Shown here one piece after another: positions 9,153 to 16,903 of a DNA stretch of 34,259 bases. Under the pieces are notes generated by a model, which did not search any database, was not told the DNA's origin, and saw only the letters and a program-made list of their open reading frames with translations. Numbering within the stretch: the stretch's first letter is position 1; each line of letters begins with the position of its first letter. Origin of the DNA: CAZUCD01 sp964618855 (GTDB taxonomy: Bacteria > Sumerlaeota > Sumerlaeia > SLMS01 > JANRJK01); NCBI GenBank assembly GCA_964618855.1, contig CAZUCD010000020.1:1-34259 (forward strand), given 5' to 3'. A program made the translations under genes and the position numbers.

Positions 9153-10028
9153 ATGCCCCCATCCCTGCTGTGGTTGAATGGCGAGTTCATGCCCCTCGAA
9201 CAGGGGGCCATCGCCGTCGAGGACCGTGGATTCCAGTTCGCCGACGGGATCTACGAGGTCGTTGCCTTCCCCGGTCGCGAGCCGCTTCTGCTGGAGGAGC
9301 ACCTCGACCGATGGGAGCGGAGCGCAAGCGGGCTGGAACTCGAACCATGGCTCAGCCGTTCGGATCGCCGGGCCGTGGTCATGGAGTTGGCCGCCCGCAG
9401 CCCGTGGCCTGACACGATGGTCTACGGACAGCTTACGAGGGGCAGTTCCCCCCGGGCCCATGCGTTCCCTTCCCCGTCGACGAAATGCACGGAGCTGTGG
9501 TATGCGAAGCCCCTGCCTGCCTATCCGCCCGAGTACCACGCCAGCGGCGTCTCCGTCATCACGCACCCGGATGAGCGCTGGAGGAATTGCCACCTGAAGA
9601 CCGTGTCGCTCCTGCCCAACTGCCTTGCGAAGGAGCGCGCCCGCAGGGCCGGCGCGTTCGAGGTCCTGTTTGTGAACGAGGCCGGCTGGGTCACGGAGGG
9701 CGCTGCCGTGAACGCATGGGCGGTGCTCGATGGCGTGGCGCGCACGCACCCGCTGACCAATGCGATACTGCCGGGAATCACGAGGCAGTTCGTCCTGTTG
9801 CTGGCATCGGAGAGTGGCATTGCGTGCGAGGAGCGTGCGTTCGGGGCGGCCGACCTCCCGCGCGCGTCGGAACTGTTCCTGACCTCGACCACAATCGGGG
9901 TCCTGCCGGTGACGCGGGTCGACGGCGCACCCGTCGGAGATGGCGAGCCCGGCCCCGTGACCGCGGCGCTCCTCGATGCGTACCGGCGCCGCCTGGCCCG
10001 CCCCCCCCGGGTGGTGGTCAGCGCGTGA
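9153..10028 (+). CDS. Class IV aminotransferase (D-amino-acid or branched-chain type)
   Basis: This is a PLP-dependent fold-type IV enzyme of 291 residues, the usual length. Conserved parts are 'DRGFQFADGIYEV' near the N-terminus, 'LTRGSSPRAHAFP', the Schiff-base Lys149 in 'CHLKTVSLLPNCLAK', the phosphate-binding 'VTEGAAVNAWAV', 'LPGITR', and 'TSTTIGVLPVTRVDG'. The spacing and the last block look most like D-alanine aminotransferase (Dat). Branched-chain aminotransferase and aminodeoxychorismate lyase share the fold and cannot be excluded, so no symbol is given. The start is ATG 9153; an in-frame TTG at 9111 would add 14 residues (LWALPRGALAHTQ) with no family support. It is in line with lepB upstream and the fusion permease 32 bases downstream. 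Confidence 0.9.
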   Translation: MPPSLLWLNGEFMPLEQGAIAVEDRGFQFADGIYEVVAFPGREPLLLEEHLDRWERSASGLELEPWLSRSDRRAVVMELAARSPWPDTMVYGQLTRGSSPRAHAFPSPSTKCTELWYAKPLPAYPPEYHASGVSVITHPDERWRNCHLKTVSLLPNCLAKERARRAGAFEVLFVNEAGWVTEGAAVNAWAVLDGVARTHPLTNAILPGITRQFVLLLASESGIACEERAFGAADLPRASELFLTSTTIGVLPVTRVDGAPVGDGEPGPVTAALLDAYRRRLARPPRVVVSA

Positions 10029-10060
10029 AGCAGCCACAGCCGCTGGCGTAGTCATTCCCT

Positions 10061-12814
10061 GTGACGCCGAATCCCATCCCACCGGTCGGGAGCGATGCCA
10101 AGGCTTCGCCGCTGCTGCGGCTCGCGCTGCTGGCGTGGCTGGAGCTGCGCCGGATCGTGCGCGGTTGGAGATGGCGCGGCCTGTTCGTCGTTCTGGGCGC
10201 TGCGGCAGTCGTCCTGAGCCGGGGGGAAATGTTCGGCTATGCGGCGGCTGTCTTCTTCCCCGGTGGGCGGCAGGGCGCGCTGCTCGCGCCGTTCATTATC
10301 GGGCTGGTCGCTCTGGTGCTCGGGGCCGCGTCGTGGGGGGGGCTGGAACGTGCCCGTGCGGGAAGGTTGGCCGCCTCGCGGCTCTCGCATCCCTTCGAGT
10401 TCGTCGCGGCCCGCCTGGTTGCCGTCGCCGCGTCTATCATGCTCATCGCATTCTTCGTGGCGGCTTGGCCGCTGCTGGGCGCATGGCGCGGGGGGCTGGA
10501 AGTACTCCCCATGCCCTCGGCGCTCTACCTGTGCGCCGTCATCGCGCCGGTGGTGGCATGCGGCGCGGCCAGCGGGATGTTCGGGCGCATCGCCGCGGGG
10601 GGGGACACGACCGGGATCGCCCTCGGAGCCATCGCCTTCGCGCCCGCCCTGTGGTTTCGCATGGCTGTCTCCGATCCTCTCGACCTCTTCCTGCGCGTCA
10701 GCCTCCAACTTGGCACGCTGGTGCCCGCGGAAGTGATCGCGCGGGACGCTTCCATCACGCTCCTGTGCGCCCTGCCGCTGGCGGGGCTCGCCGTGCTGTT
10801 TCTTCCGCCGCAGCGGGGACGGACGCCGCTTTCATCGGGGCGACTGGACCGGGTTTCGCGATTGGCGACCCTTGTGCGGCTGCGAGATTGGATGACGGGC
10901 CGGCTTCGCCAGGCTGGCGCGCTGGCTGCGGGGCTTTCGCTGGTGCTGGTTGCGCTTGGTGCGCCGGCTCTGGTCACCGCCGCGCGGTCGCGCCCCTATC
11001 CTGCGCAGTCAATCGACTGGTCGCGCGCCGGGGAACCTGCGGGCGCATCGGGTGGCAGGCTCCCGGCGGTGCGTGTGCTCCACCGCGACTTGTCGCTCGG
11101 CCCCTCGGCGGAATCCGCCGTGAGGGCCCGCATCGCGCTGTCGAGCCCCGGCGCGGCCCCGCAGGTATCCGCCGCGCTGACCTTCGGGCCCGCGCTCCGC
11201 GCAGTGAGTGTCGCGCGCCTGGACGGCGGGACGGCGCGGATCTCCGGCAGGGTCGCCCCGGGGGATTCCCACATCGCAACCATCGAGTTCGACCCGCCCC
11301 TCTCCGCCACAACAACGACGATAGAGCTCTCCCTTGAGGTCGATCCGCGGGCCAGGCGCCGCTGGGAGCGCGGCTATGCCCCGGGCTTCCGTTCGTTCGC
11401 CGGAATAGAATCGTGGTGGGGCGAGCCCGTCGAGCTCGACTTCGTGAACTCGGTGGCGCGCACGGTCGGCCGCCCATCCACCTTCCGTGTCGAGATTCCC
11501 GCCGCACCCGGGATGGACTGGGTCTGCGGGGCAGCGCGGGGACGCGATGCGGGCCCCGGGCGCGTCGCCATCGAGTCGGACCTGCCCTCCAACCCGGGCT
11601 CGCTGCTCGCCGCGCGGCTCACCGAGACACCGCACCCGCACGCGGGGCTCCGACTGGCCTGGCTGGCATTCCCCGAACGCGAGCGATTGATGCGCTCGTT
11701 CCCGGAGGTGTACCGCGATGCGCTTGGCCGCATCGAGCGACTCTTCGGCGAGCAGCGCCACCCGCTCCAGTTCTACGAAGTGCCCCTGCAGGAAACCGCC
11801 GACCTGATGGCGATGCCGTCGGCCGTCCTCGACAGGCTGGAGTTCGCGCTCCCGAGGTTCCGCGACTGGGACTCGCCCAGCGAGGCCGAGTTCGACGAGG
11901 CATTCAAGCCGTGGAATCTCGGATTGGTGGCTGAGATCATCAACCGCTCATGGGATTCGTTCCAGGACGACGACCTGATGAGGACTTCGATGATCCTATA
12001 CCTGCACGAGTATGGCCTCCTAAAGGGCCAGACGAGGGACATGACGCGAGAGGCGCGCGTGGACGCGGTCCTCGCGCCGTGGAAGTTCGCACGCTACAAG
12101 ATCGACCGTCCTCCAGCCCCTCCCCGGCCACAGCAGCAAGGGGGGTTCGGCGGCCAGGGGGGACCGCCCCGCCCATTCCTCACTTTCTCCGAGGAGTACT
12201 TCCCGTTCGACATACGCGAGGCGGAGTCGAAGACGTTCGAGGGCCCTATCGGGCCGGGCCGCCCCACCACCCTGCCGCCCGTGACAGAAGCGCGGAGGCG
12301 CGCCTTCATCCACATGCTGCGCACCGCGATGGGGGACGAGGCGTTCTGCGCGATGATCCGGGAAGTCTATGGCTCGAGGCATCGCGGAGAGCTGACCGTT
12401 CGCGCGCTGCAGGTCTACGCGGAAAAACACGCCGGACGTGAGCTCGGGTGGTTCTTCCGGGACTGGGCCGAGGCCGGAGCGGTCCCCAGGCTCCGCATCC
12501 TCGAGGTGCGGTCCGTCCTGGCGGAGAATCCGCGCACGCGCGTCATCGAGTACCGAACCACGGCGAGGGTCGCCAACAGGGGTAGCGGCCGGGTCGAGGT
12601 TCCCTGGTTGCTGCAAACCGAGGGAGACCCCGTGGAGGGGACGACCCTGCTTGGACCCGGGGCCGAGGAGGAACTAACCATCGTCACGCTGGCAAGACCG
12701 ACCGACTTCGCTGTCGACCCGTGGGGTTCGATCGTATCCGTCGCGGAGTACAATCCCGAGACCAAGCAGACCATCCACCCGCGCGTTTACATCAAGGCGA
12801 TTGCCGAGATGTGA
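10061..12814 (+). CDS. ABC-2 type permease fused to a degenerate M1-peptidase-like domain
   Basis: This is a 917-residue protein with a GTG start at 10061. Residues 1-310 contain about seven membrane helices in the style of an ABC-2 permease ('GALLAPFIIGLVALVLGAASWGG' and so on). Residues 310-917 are soluble. They resemble the M1 aminopeptidase part of known permease/M1 fusions: 'RIERLFGEQRHPLQFYEVP', then 'ETADLMAMPSAVLDRLEF', then the C-terminal 'ALQVYAEKHAGRELGWFFRDW'. The zinc-binding HExxH helix should fall near residues 623-632, where the protein has 'AEIINRSWDS', and no HExxH occurs anywhere, so peptidase activity is not expected. A Pro/Gln/Gly-rich linker lies near residues 685-705. 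No ATPase gene is adjacent. The permease and M1 assignments rest on pattern memory and are moderately sure. Confidence 0.75.
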   Translation: MTPNPIPPVGSDAKASPLLRLALLAWLELRRIVRGWRWRGLFVVLGAAAVVLSRGEMFGYAAAVFFPGGRQGALLAPFIIGLVALVLGAASWGGLERARAGRLAASRLSHPFEFVAARLVAVAASIMLIAFFVAAWPLLGAWRGGLEVLPMPSALYLCAVIAPVVACGAASGMFGRIAAGGDTTGIALGAIAFAPALWFRMAVSDPLDLFLRVSLQLGTLVPAEVIARDASITLLCALPLAGLAVLFLPPQRGRTPLSSGRLDRVSRLATLVRLRDWMTGRLRQAGALAAGLSLVLVALGAPALVTAARSRPYPAQSIDWSRAGEPAGASGGRLPAVRVLHRDLSLGPSAESAVRARIALSSPGAAPQVSAALTFGPALRAVSVARLDGGTARISGRVAPGDSHIATIEFDPPLSATTTTIELSLEVDPRARRRWERGYAPGFRSFAGIESWWGEPVELDFVNSVARTVGRPSTFRVEIPAAPGMDWVCGAARGRDAGPGRVAIESDLPSNPGSLLAARLTETPHPHAGLRLAWLAFPERERLMRSFPEVYRDALGRIERLFGEQRHPLQFYEVPLQETADLMAMPSAVLDRLEFALPRFRDWDSPSEAEFDEAFKPWNLGLVAEIINRSWDSFQDDDLMRTSMILYLHEYGLLKGQTRDMTREARVDAVLAPWKFARYKIDRPPAPPRPQQQGGFGGQGGPPRPFLTFSEEYFPFDIREAESKTFEGPIGPGRPTTLPPVTEARRRAFIHMLRTAMGDEAFCAMIREVYGSRHRGELTVRALQVYAEKHAGRELGWFFRDWAEAGAVPRLRILEVRSVLAENPRTRVIEYRTTARVANRGSGRVEVPWLLQTEGDPVEGTTLLGPGAEEELTIVTLARPTDFAVDPWGSIVSVAEYNPETKQTIHPRVYIKAIAEM

Positions 12815-12889
12815 TGGGTTCGCCCTGAACCTGCCGCTTGGGGAGTGGCGGTCGGCGGATTCGGGGCCGAGAGGGATGCCCGAATTGGG

Positions 12890-12906
12890 TTGGCACGGCG
12901 GACGCA
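12890..12906 (+). promoter_or_regulatory. Possible sigma-54-like promoter before tRNA-Leu
   Basis: TTGGCACG (12890-12897) matches the -24 element fully. GC at 12904-12905 has the required ten-base spacing from GG, but the TT normally before that GC is AC. A sigma-70 reading (TTGGCA, then 17 bases, then CATGAA) is no better. Either would start transcription just before the tRNA. Confidence 0.2.
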
Positions 12907-12930
12907 TCACAGCATGAAGAGGGGACCTGT

Positions 12931-13018
12931 GGCCGGATGGCGGAACTGGCAGACGCAGCAGACTCAAAATCTGCCGCCCCCAAAGGGCGTCCGAGTTCGA
13001 CCCTCGGTCCGGCCACCA
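12931..13018 (+). tRNA. tRNA-Leu (anticodon CAA)
   Basis: A complete class II cloverleaf can be drawn. The acceptor is GGCCGGA (12931-12937) paired with TCCGGCC (13008-13014). The anticodon stem GCAGA/TCTGC encloses the loop CTCAAAA, giving anticodon CAA for UUG codons. The long variable arm (CGCCC/GGGCG type) is typical of leucine. The T-arm is CCGAG-TTCGACC-CTCGG. The discriminator is A at 13015 and the CCA end is encoded (13016-13018). It stands alone between the fusion permease and the sigma factor gene. Confidence 0.96.
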
Positions 13019-13113
13019 CGAGAACCATCCCCGTCGCACGTCCTCGCCCCCTACCGATGACCCGATCCGCTGCGACGAATTCTCCCACCGCGCCAAACCG
13101 CCGCACCGGCACG

Positions 13114-13135
13114 GCCGTCCTTCTTGATGGACGGC
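13114..13135. terminator. Possible hairpin between tRNA-Leu and the sigma factor gene
   Basis: GCCGTCC (13114-13120) and GGACGGC (13129-13135) pair exactly around an eight-base loop. No T-run follows. It could end tRNA transcription or lie in the sigma factor leader. Confidence 0.3.
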
Positions 13136-13170
13136 GGCGGTCGCGGCGGGCCTGAGGCCAACCACTCGGA

Positions 13171-13779
13171 ATGGCGCTCAGCGACGTACCGGCAGCCCTC
13201 GTTCAAAGATGCCGCAAGGGTGAACAGGCGGCATTCGACGAACTCTTCACCATGATCCACCAGGATCTGTACCGATGGCTGTACTCGCTGCTCAGGAACG
13301 AGGACGACGCCCAGGAGGCCGTGCAGGAGTGCTTCCTGCGCATCTTCCGCCACCTGCACTCGCTCGGGGACGACGCGAAGTTCGCCGGCTGGGTGGGCAG
13401 GCTGGTCGTGAACTACGCCAACACCTTCCGTTCAAGGTCGGCGAAGAAGCGGTTCGAGGAGTTGGAACCTGCAATCGAGGTCGAGGAGAGCCAACTCCCC
13501 ATCCAGGGGAAGGGGGGCCGCGACCCGCGAGCCGCCGCGGAGGAGAAGGAAGTCTTCCTTCGCGTCAACGAGGCGATCACGCACCTGCCCCCGAGGCAGC
13601 GCACCGCCGTGATGCTCTTCGACGTGCAGGGGCACTCGATCGCGGAGATCGCGAAGCAGCTTGGATGCAGCGAAGGGGCCGTGAAGTTCAACATTTTCCA
13701 GGGGCGCCGCAAACTTCGCGCCCTGCTTTCCGATCTAGTTGGGGAGATGCTGCCGACAAGGCAGCCCCGCACCACCTGA
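13171..13779 (+). CDS. ECF-type RNA polymerase sigma factor
   Basis: A 202-residue sigma-70 family protein with only regions 2 and 4, the ECF layout. Region 2 is residues 20-95 ('FDELFTMIHQDLYRWLYSLL', 'DAQEAVQECFLRIFRHLHSL', 'FAGWVGRLVVNYANTFRSR'), which binds core polymerase and the -10 element. Region 4 is about 139-190 ('LPPRQRTAVMLFDVQGHSIAEIAKQLGCSEGAVKFNIFQGRRKLR'-type helix-turn-helix, described here by its ends only: LPPRQR and GRRKLR). A charged linker of about 40 residues separates them. The gene ends ten bases before the start of the TPR membrane protein, so the two are almost certainly one operon, the usual arrangement of an ECF factor with its regulator. No ECF-type -35 element that I trust is visible upstream. 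Confidence 0.93.
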   Translation: MALSDVPAALVQRCRKGEQAAFDELFTMIHQDLYRWLYSLLRNEDDAQEAVQECFLRIFRHLHSLGDDAKFAGWVGRLVVNYANTFRSRSAKKRFEELEPAIEVEESQLPIQGKGGRDPRAAAEEKEVFLRVNEAITHLPPRQRTAVMLFDVQGHSIAEIAKQLGCSEGAVKFNIFQGRRKLRALLSDLVGEMLPTRQPRTT

Positions 13780-13789
13780 GCACGATGCC

Positions 13790-15466
13790 ATGAACGACAA
13801 GAACCGCCACCCACTCCACGCGCTCGACGACGACGCGCTCCCGCCGCCCGACTGGGACCCGGCGATGGACGCCGACGAGTCGTGGCAGCGCATGGTCGCG
13901 CTCATGGAGAACGCCGACTCCGCACCGTCGCTCGCCAGCGACGACGCCGAGGGCCTGCGCGCCGCCCTGCGCGAGCAACTCACCGCCGAGGGACTCGTCG
14001 GGAACCGGCCGAAGGAGGAGGAGACCTCCCTCTTCGCCTGGTTCCGCCTGCTCCTCGTGGGCGGGGGTGCGGGGGGGCAGATGATCCGCCTGGGCGTGGT
14101 CGCGATGCTCGCCGCAGCGGGCACATTGCAGTATGGCGACGACGCGCGCGGAACTTCCCTCACGGAGCGCGGCGGGGACGACCGGCGCGTTCTCACGGAT
14201 GCCTCCACGGACAGGCTGTTCGGCAAGAAGGAGATGACGGGCAAGGTCGCCGGTGGCGCCGCGGAGGCGCAGGCCGTCCCGGTCCAGGTCGCGCAATCGA
14301 AGATGATCGCCGCCGCTCCCCCGGCGGAGGCGGAGGCAAACGTCCTCTCCACGCTTGCAATGTCGGAACAATCGCCTGCCAAGGATCGCGCGAAGTCGGT
14401 CGATGACGGCATCCCCACGTCCCGCGACGAGGAGACGAAGCGCCAGAACGAGTCCGGCGAGAAGGCGGACTCCGCCGCACGGATGCAGTTTGCGACCCGT
14501 CAGGCCGCGCCCCCGGCGGGCGTCGGAGGACTGCGCGCGGATTCTTCCTTCGGGGGAGCTCCCGCAAGCGGGGAACTGCTCGCGCAGGCGATCCAGGCGC
14601 TCCAAATTGCGAAGGTCACCGCAGGGCTCACGGCCTCGGCCTCCGCCTCGGGCGACTTGCGCTTCGTCGAAAGCACGCTGCTTGCGGCGCTCTCGCAGGC
14701 GAGCGTCGATTCCGAGGACATGCAGGTGGTGGTGAAGGCGCTGGAACGCTACAGCCGCGCGGAAGAGCTGATGGAGTCGGGCCGCCATGCGGAGGCCGAG
14801 GCCGCCTTCCGCGAGGCCAACGCCGGCTCGCGCGACTCGTTCGTCGGCTTCCTCGCGATGTTCCAGATGGCGCGGCTCCGCTTCGAGCACACCGGGGACT
14901 ACGCCGGCGCGCTCGCCGCCTACCGCAGCCTCCTCGAAGACTATCCCCGGCAGTTCATGACCGACGACTACCGCGTCCACGTGCGCGAGAGGATCGACCT
15001 CCTCAATCGCACGGCGGCGGACAACTGGGCGGATCTGCGCCTTTGGACGGCCGCGCGCACCGCGCCAACTCCCGCCGCCGCCGCAGAGGAACTCCTCACG
15101 CTCCTGGCGGACTACCCCACCAGCACGCTCGCGCCGGACGCAGCGACGCGACTGACCGAACTCCTGGTCGAGGACGCCGCGCCGCAGACCATCGGCTACG
15201 CCGAGGCGACCCGCGTCCTGCAGGAGACCGTGCGCCGCAGGGAGGACAACGCCCAGACGGCGCGCGTTCAGTTCGCGCTGGCCGAGGCGACGTTCCGCCG
15301 CGGGCTCGAGCCGGACAGGGCGATCCTCCTTTACCAGCGCGCACTTGAGATGAAGCCGACGGCCGAGCTGCGCGCCGTCATCGTCGAGCGGCTGAAGTCC
15401 GCCGCCAGCGCACGCATCGCACCCGCCGTCGAACCGGTCCCGGCGTCCCTCCCCGCGTCGCACTAG
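13790..15466 (+). CDS. One-TM protein with TPR-rich C-terminus, candidate regulator of the ECF sigma factor
   Basis: A 558-residue protein from ATG 13790, chosen because it lies ten bases after the sigma factor stop and begins with a sensible acidic N-terminus (MNDKNRHPLHALDDDALPP). Residues 1-75 are hydrophilic and would be cytoplasmic. A single membrane segment lies at about 97-115 ('MIRLGVVAMLAAAGTLQYG'). A long Ala/Glu-rich, low-complexity stretch follows (120-290). The C-terminal half has helical TPR-like repeats ('AEELMESGRHAEAEAAFREA', 'GDYAGALAAYRSLLEDYP', 'EPDRAILLYQRALEMKP'). Position, coupling and topology fit an anti-sigma factor, but the HxxxCxxC zinc motif of the common ZAS class is absent and there is no cysteine. 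The regulatory role is inference. It could instead be the main output of the operon. Confidence 0.8.
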   Translation: MNDKNRHPLHALDDDALPPPDWDPAMDADESWQRMVALMENADSAPSLASDDAEGLRAALREQLTAEGLVGNRPKEEETSLFAWFRLLLVGGGAGGQMIRLGVVAMLAAAGTLQYGDDARGTSLTERGGDDRRVLTDASTDRLFGKKEMTGKVAGGAAEAQAVPVQVAQSKMIAAAPPAEAEANVLSTLAMSEQSPAKDRAKSVDDGIPTSRDEETKRQNESGEKADSAARMQFATRQAAPPAGVGGLRADSSFGGAPASGELLAQAIQALQIAKVTAGLTASASASGDLRFVESTLLAALSQASVDSEDMQVVVKALERYSRAEELMESGRHAEAEAAFREANAGSRDSFVGFLAMFQMARLRFEHTGDYAGALAAYRSLLEDYPRQFMTDDYRVHVRERIDLLNRTAADNWADLRLWTAARTAPTPAAAAEELLTLLADYPTSTLAPDAATRLTELLVEDAAPQTIGYAEATRVLQETVRRREDNAQTARVQFALAEATFRRGLEPDRAILLYQRALEMKPTAELRAVIVERLKSAASARIAPAVEPVPASLPASH

Positions 15467-15494
15467 GCGGCGACTGGCCGCACGCCAGGCAAGC

Positions 15495-15887
15495 CTACTC
15501 TCCCGCCGAGCTGCGCGCCCTCCGGTAGGCATCCAGCATCGACCTAATCCCCGACACGACCATGCCGATGACGAATGCGTCGTCGAGGACGCCGATGCCT
15601 GGAATGACGTCCGGGAGGAAGTCGAACGGCATGAGGACGTAGGCGAGGGCGATAATCAGGATGACCTTGGTCTCGCCCGGCATGCGCGCGTGCGGGTCGC
15701 GCAGGAACCTGAAGAACCAGCGGATGTCGTTCATCAGTGCGGCGAGGAAGGACGGAGCCTCGACATCGACGGTGCGCGTTCGCTTGGAACGCGGCGCCTG
15801 CTGGCGCGCGTTCAGCCTCTCGTCGACGCGTGCAGACTCCGATTCCGTCGCCCGGGGAGGGGGGTCTGTTGCTGGCGTGCCGTTCAC
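15495..15887 (-). CDS. DUF1232 (YkvA-like) small membrane protein
   Basis: This is a 130-residue protein. The N-terminal half (residues 1-60) is polar and variable. The C-terminal half carries the DUF1232 signature: 'KVILIIALAYVLMPFDFLPDVIPGIGVLDDAFVIGMVV', described by its key elements: Y-x-x-x-P-x-D-x-x-P-D and G-x-x-D-D. Proteins of this family are small membrane proteins without a settled function. It lies 95 bases downstream of deoC on the same strand and is the last gene of the ugd-deoC cluster; it converges with the TPR protein (28 bases between the stops). No stronger functional inference is possible. Confidence 0.85.
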   Translation of the reverse strand: MNGTPATDPPPRATESESARVDERLNARQQAPRSKRTRTVDVEAPSFLAALMNDIRWFFRFLRDPHARMPGETKVILIIALAYVLMPFDFLPDVIPGIGVLDDAFVIGMVVSGIRSMLDAYRRARSSAGE

Positions 15888-15982
15888 GTGGCTTGGTTCC
15901 TCCCGGCCGGGGGGCCGATGATGGGTACCCTATCGCCGACACGGGCGGCTATTCAAGCGCGAAGCTCCGCGTCGGGGCGCGG

Positions 15983-16903
15983 CTAGTAGTTCCCCGTCCC
16001 GGACTTGCCCGCCACGATGGCGACGCTGGCGCTGGCACCCAGGCGGTTGGCCCCCGCGGCGACCATCTTGGCGGCGTCGTCGCACGAGCGGATGCCACCA
16101 GAGGCCTTCACGCCGAGGTCCGCGCCTACAACCTTGCGCATCAGGGCGACGTCCTCAGCGGTCGCTCCCCCGCCCCCGAAGCCGGTCGAGGTCTTGACGA
16201 AGCTCGCGCCGGCGGCCTTCGAAAGGATGCACCCGGCGACCTTCTCGTCGTCGGTCAGCAGCGTTGTCTCGAGGATGATCTTCGTCGTGCGGCCCTGCGA
16301 GGCCTGGACGACTCCCCGGATGTCGTTGCAGACGTACTCGTAGTCGCCGGACTTCAGCCTCCCAATGTGCACGACCATGTCGATCTCGTCGGCGCCGTTC
16401 GCGATGGCCTCGCGCGTCTCGAAGACCTTGGTGGCGGTCGTTGTCGCGCCGAGCGGGAATCCAACCACGGTGCAGACCATCACCCCTGTGCCCTTCAGCT
16501 TTCGCGCGCAGTAGGCGACGAACGACGGGTTCACGCAGACCGACGCGAACCGATGCTGGGCGGCCTGCTCGCACAGGGCCTCGACCTCCTCCTCGGTCGC
16601 GGTGGGCTTGAGGAGTGTGTGGTCGATGTAGTTTGCGAATGCGTTGCACTCGGCGCTGGGAGGCGCGGCGTTCTCCGTGGCGTGGCCGACGCGCTGGGCG
16701 CCAGCATCGAGGAGGGTGTTCCCCGAGGGTCCCTGCTGCGGCGGCGGGGCGGGCACCCTGGGGGGCGCAGCCGCCATGCCGTGGGGCAGGGCGCATGGCT
16801 GGATCTTCGGGCCGGAGCCCGACGGCGAACCGCCGCGCGCGAGGAGCTCCGCCGCGACCGATTCCGCTATCTGACGAATCAGGTCAGACCCTGGCTCTGC
16901 CAT
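15983..16903 (-). CDS. deoC: Deoxyribose-phosphate aldolase with N-terminal encapsulation-peptide-like extension
   Basis: A class I aldolase that cleaves 2-deoxyribose-5-phosphate to glyceraldehyde-3-phosphate and acetaldehyde. The core begins at about residue 88 ('FANYIDHTLLKP') and shows 'EIDMVVHIG', the Schiff-base Lys237 in 'VKTSTGF' and Lys266 in 'GVKASGGIRS'. Bacterial DeoC is about 220-260 residues; this one has 306 because of an extra N-terminus. Residues 7-23 (DLIRQIAESVAAELLAR) can form an amphipathic helix with Leu8, Ile9, Ile12, Val16 and Leu20 on one face, followed by a 60-residue Gly/Pro/Ala linker. That is the layout of peptides that target enzymes into bacterial microcompartments. 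ATG 16903 is chosen over a frame extending to 16996; it overlaps the 3' end of ugd by 20 bases, suggesting translational coupling. No shell genes are in this window. Confidence 0.93.
   Translation of the reverse strand: MAEPGSDLIRQIAESVAAELLARGGSPSGSGPKIQPCALPHGMAAAPPRVPAPPPQQGPSGNTLLDAGAQRVGHATENAAPPSAECNAFANYIDHTLLKPTATEEEVEALCEQAAQHRFASVCVNPSFVAYCARKLKGTGVMVCTVVGFPLGATTTATKVFETREAIANGADEIDMVVHIGRLKSGDYEYVCNDIRGVVQASQGRTTKIILETTLLTDDEKVAGCILSKAAGASFVKTSTGFGGGGATAEDVALMRKVVGADLGVKASGGIRSCDDAAKMVAAGANRLGASASVAIVAGKSGTGNY

Noticed and set aside
9976..11337. 453-residue + strand frame inside the fusion permease gene
   Set aside because: Shadow frame: Arg/Ala-rich with no helices, while the other frame gives clear membrane segments.
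13171..15466. Zinc-finger anti-sigma factor next to the ECF sigma factor
   Set aside because: The downstream protein has no HxxxCxxC motif and no cysteine, so the standard class was not assigned.
13688..15532. 614-residue minus-strand frame opposite the sigma factor/TPR pair
   Set aside because: Antisense frame kept open by high G+C at third positions; Arg/Gly-rich, no motifs.
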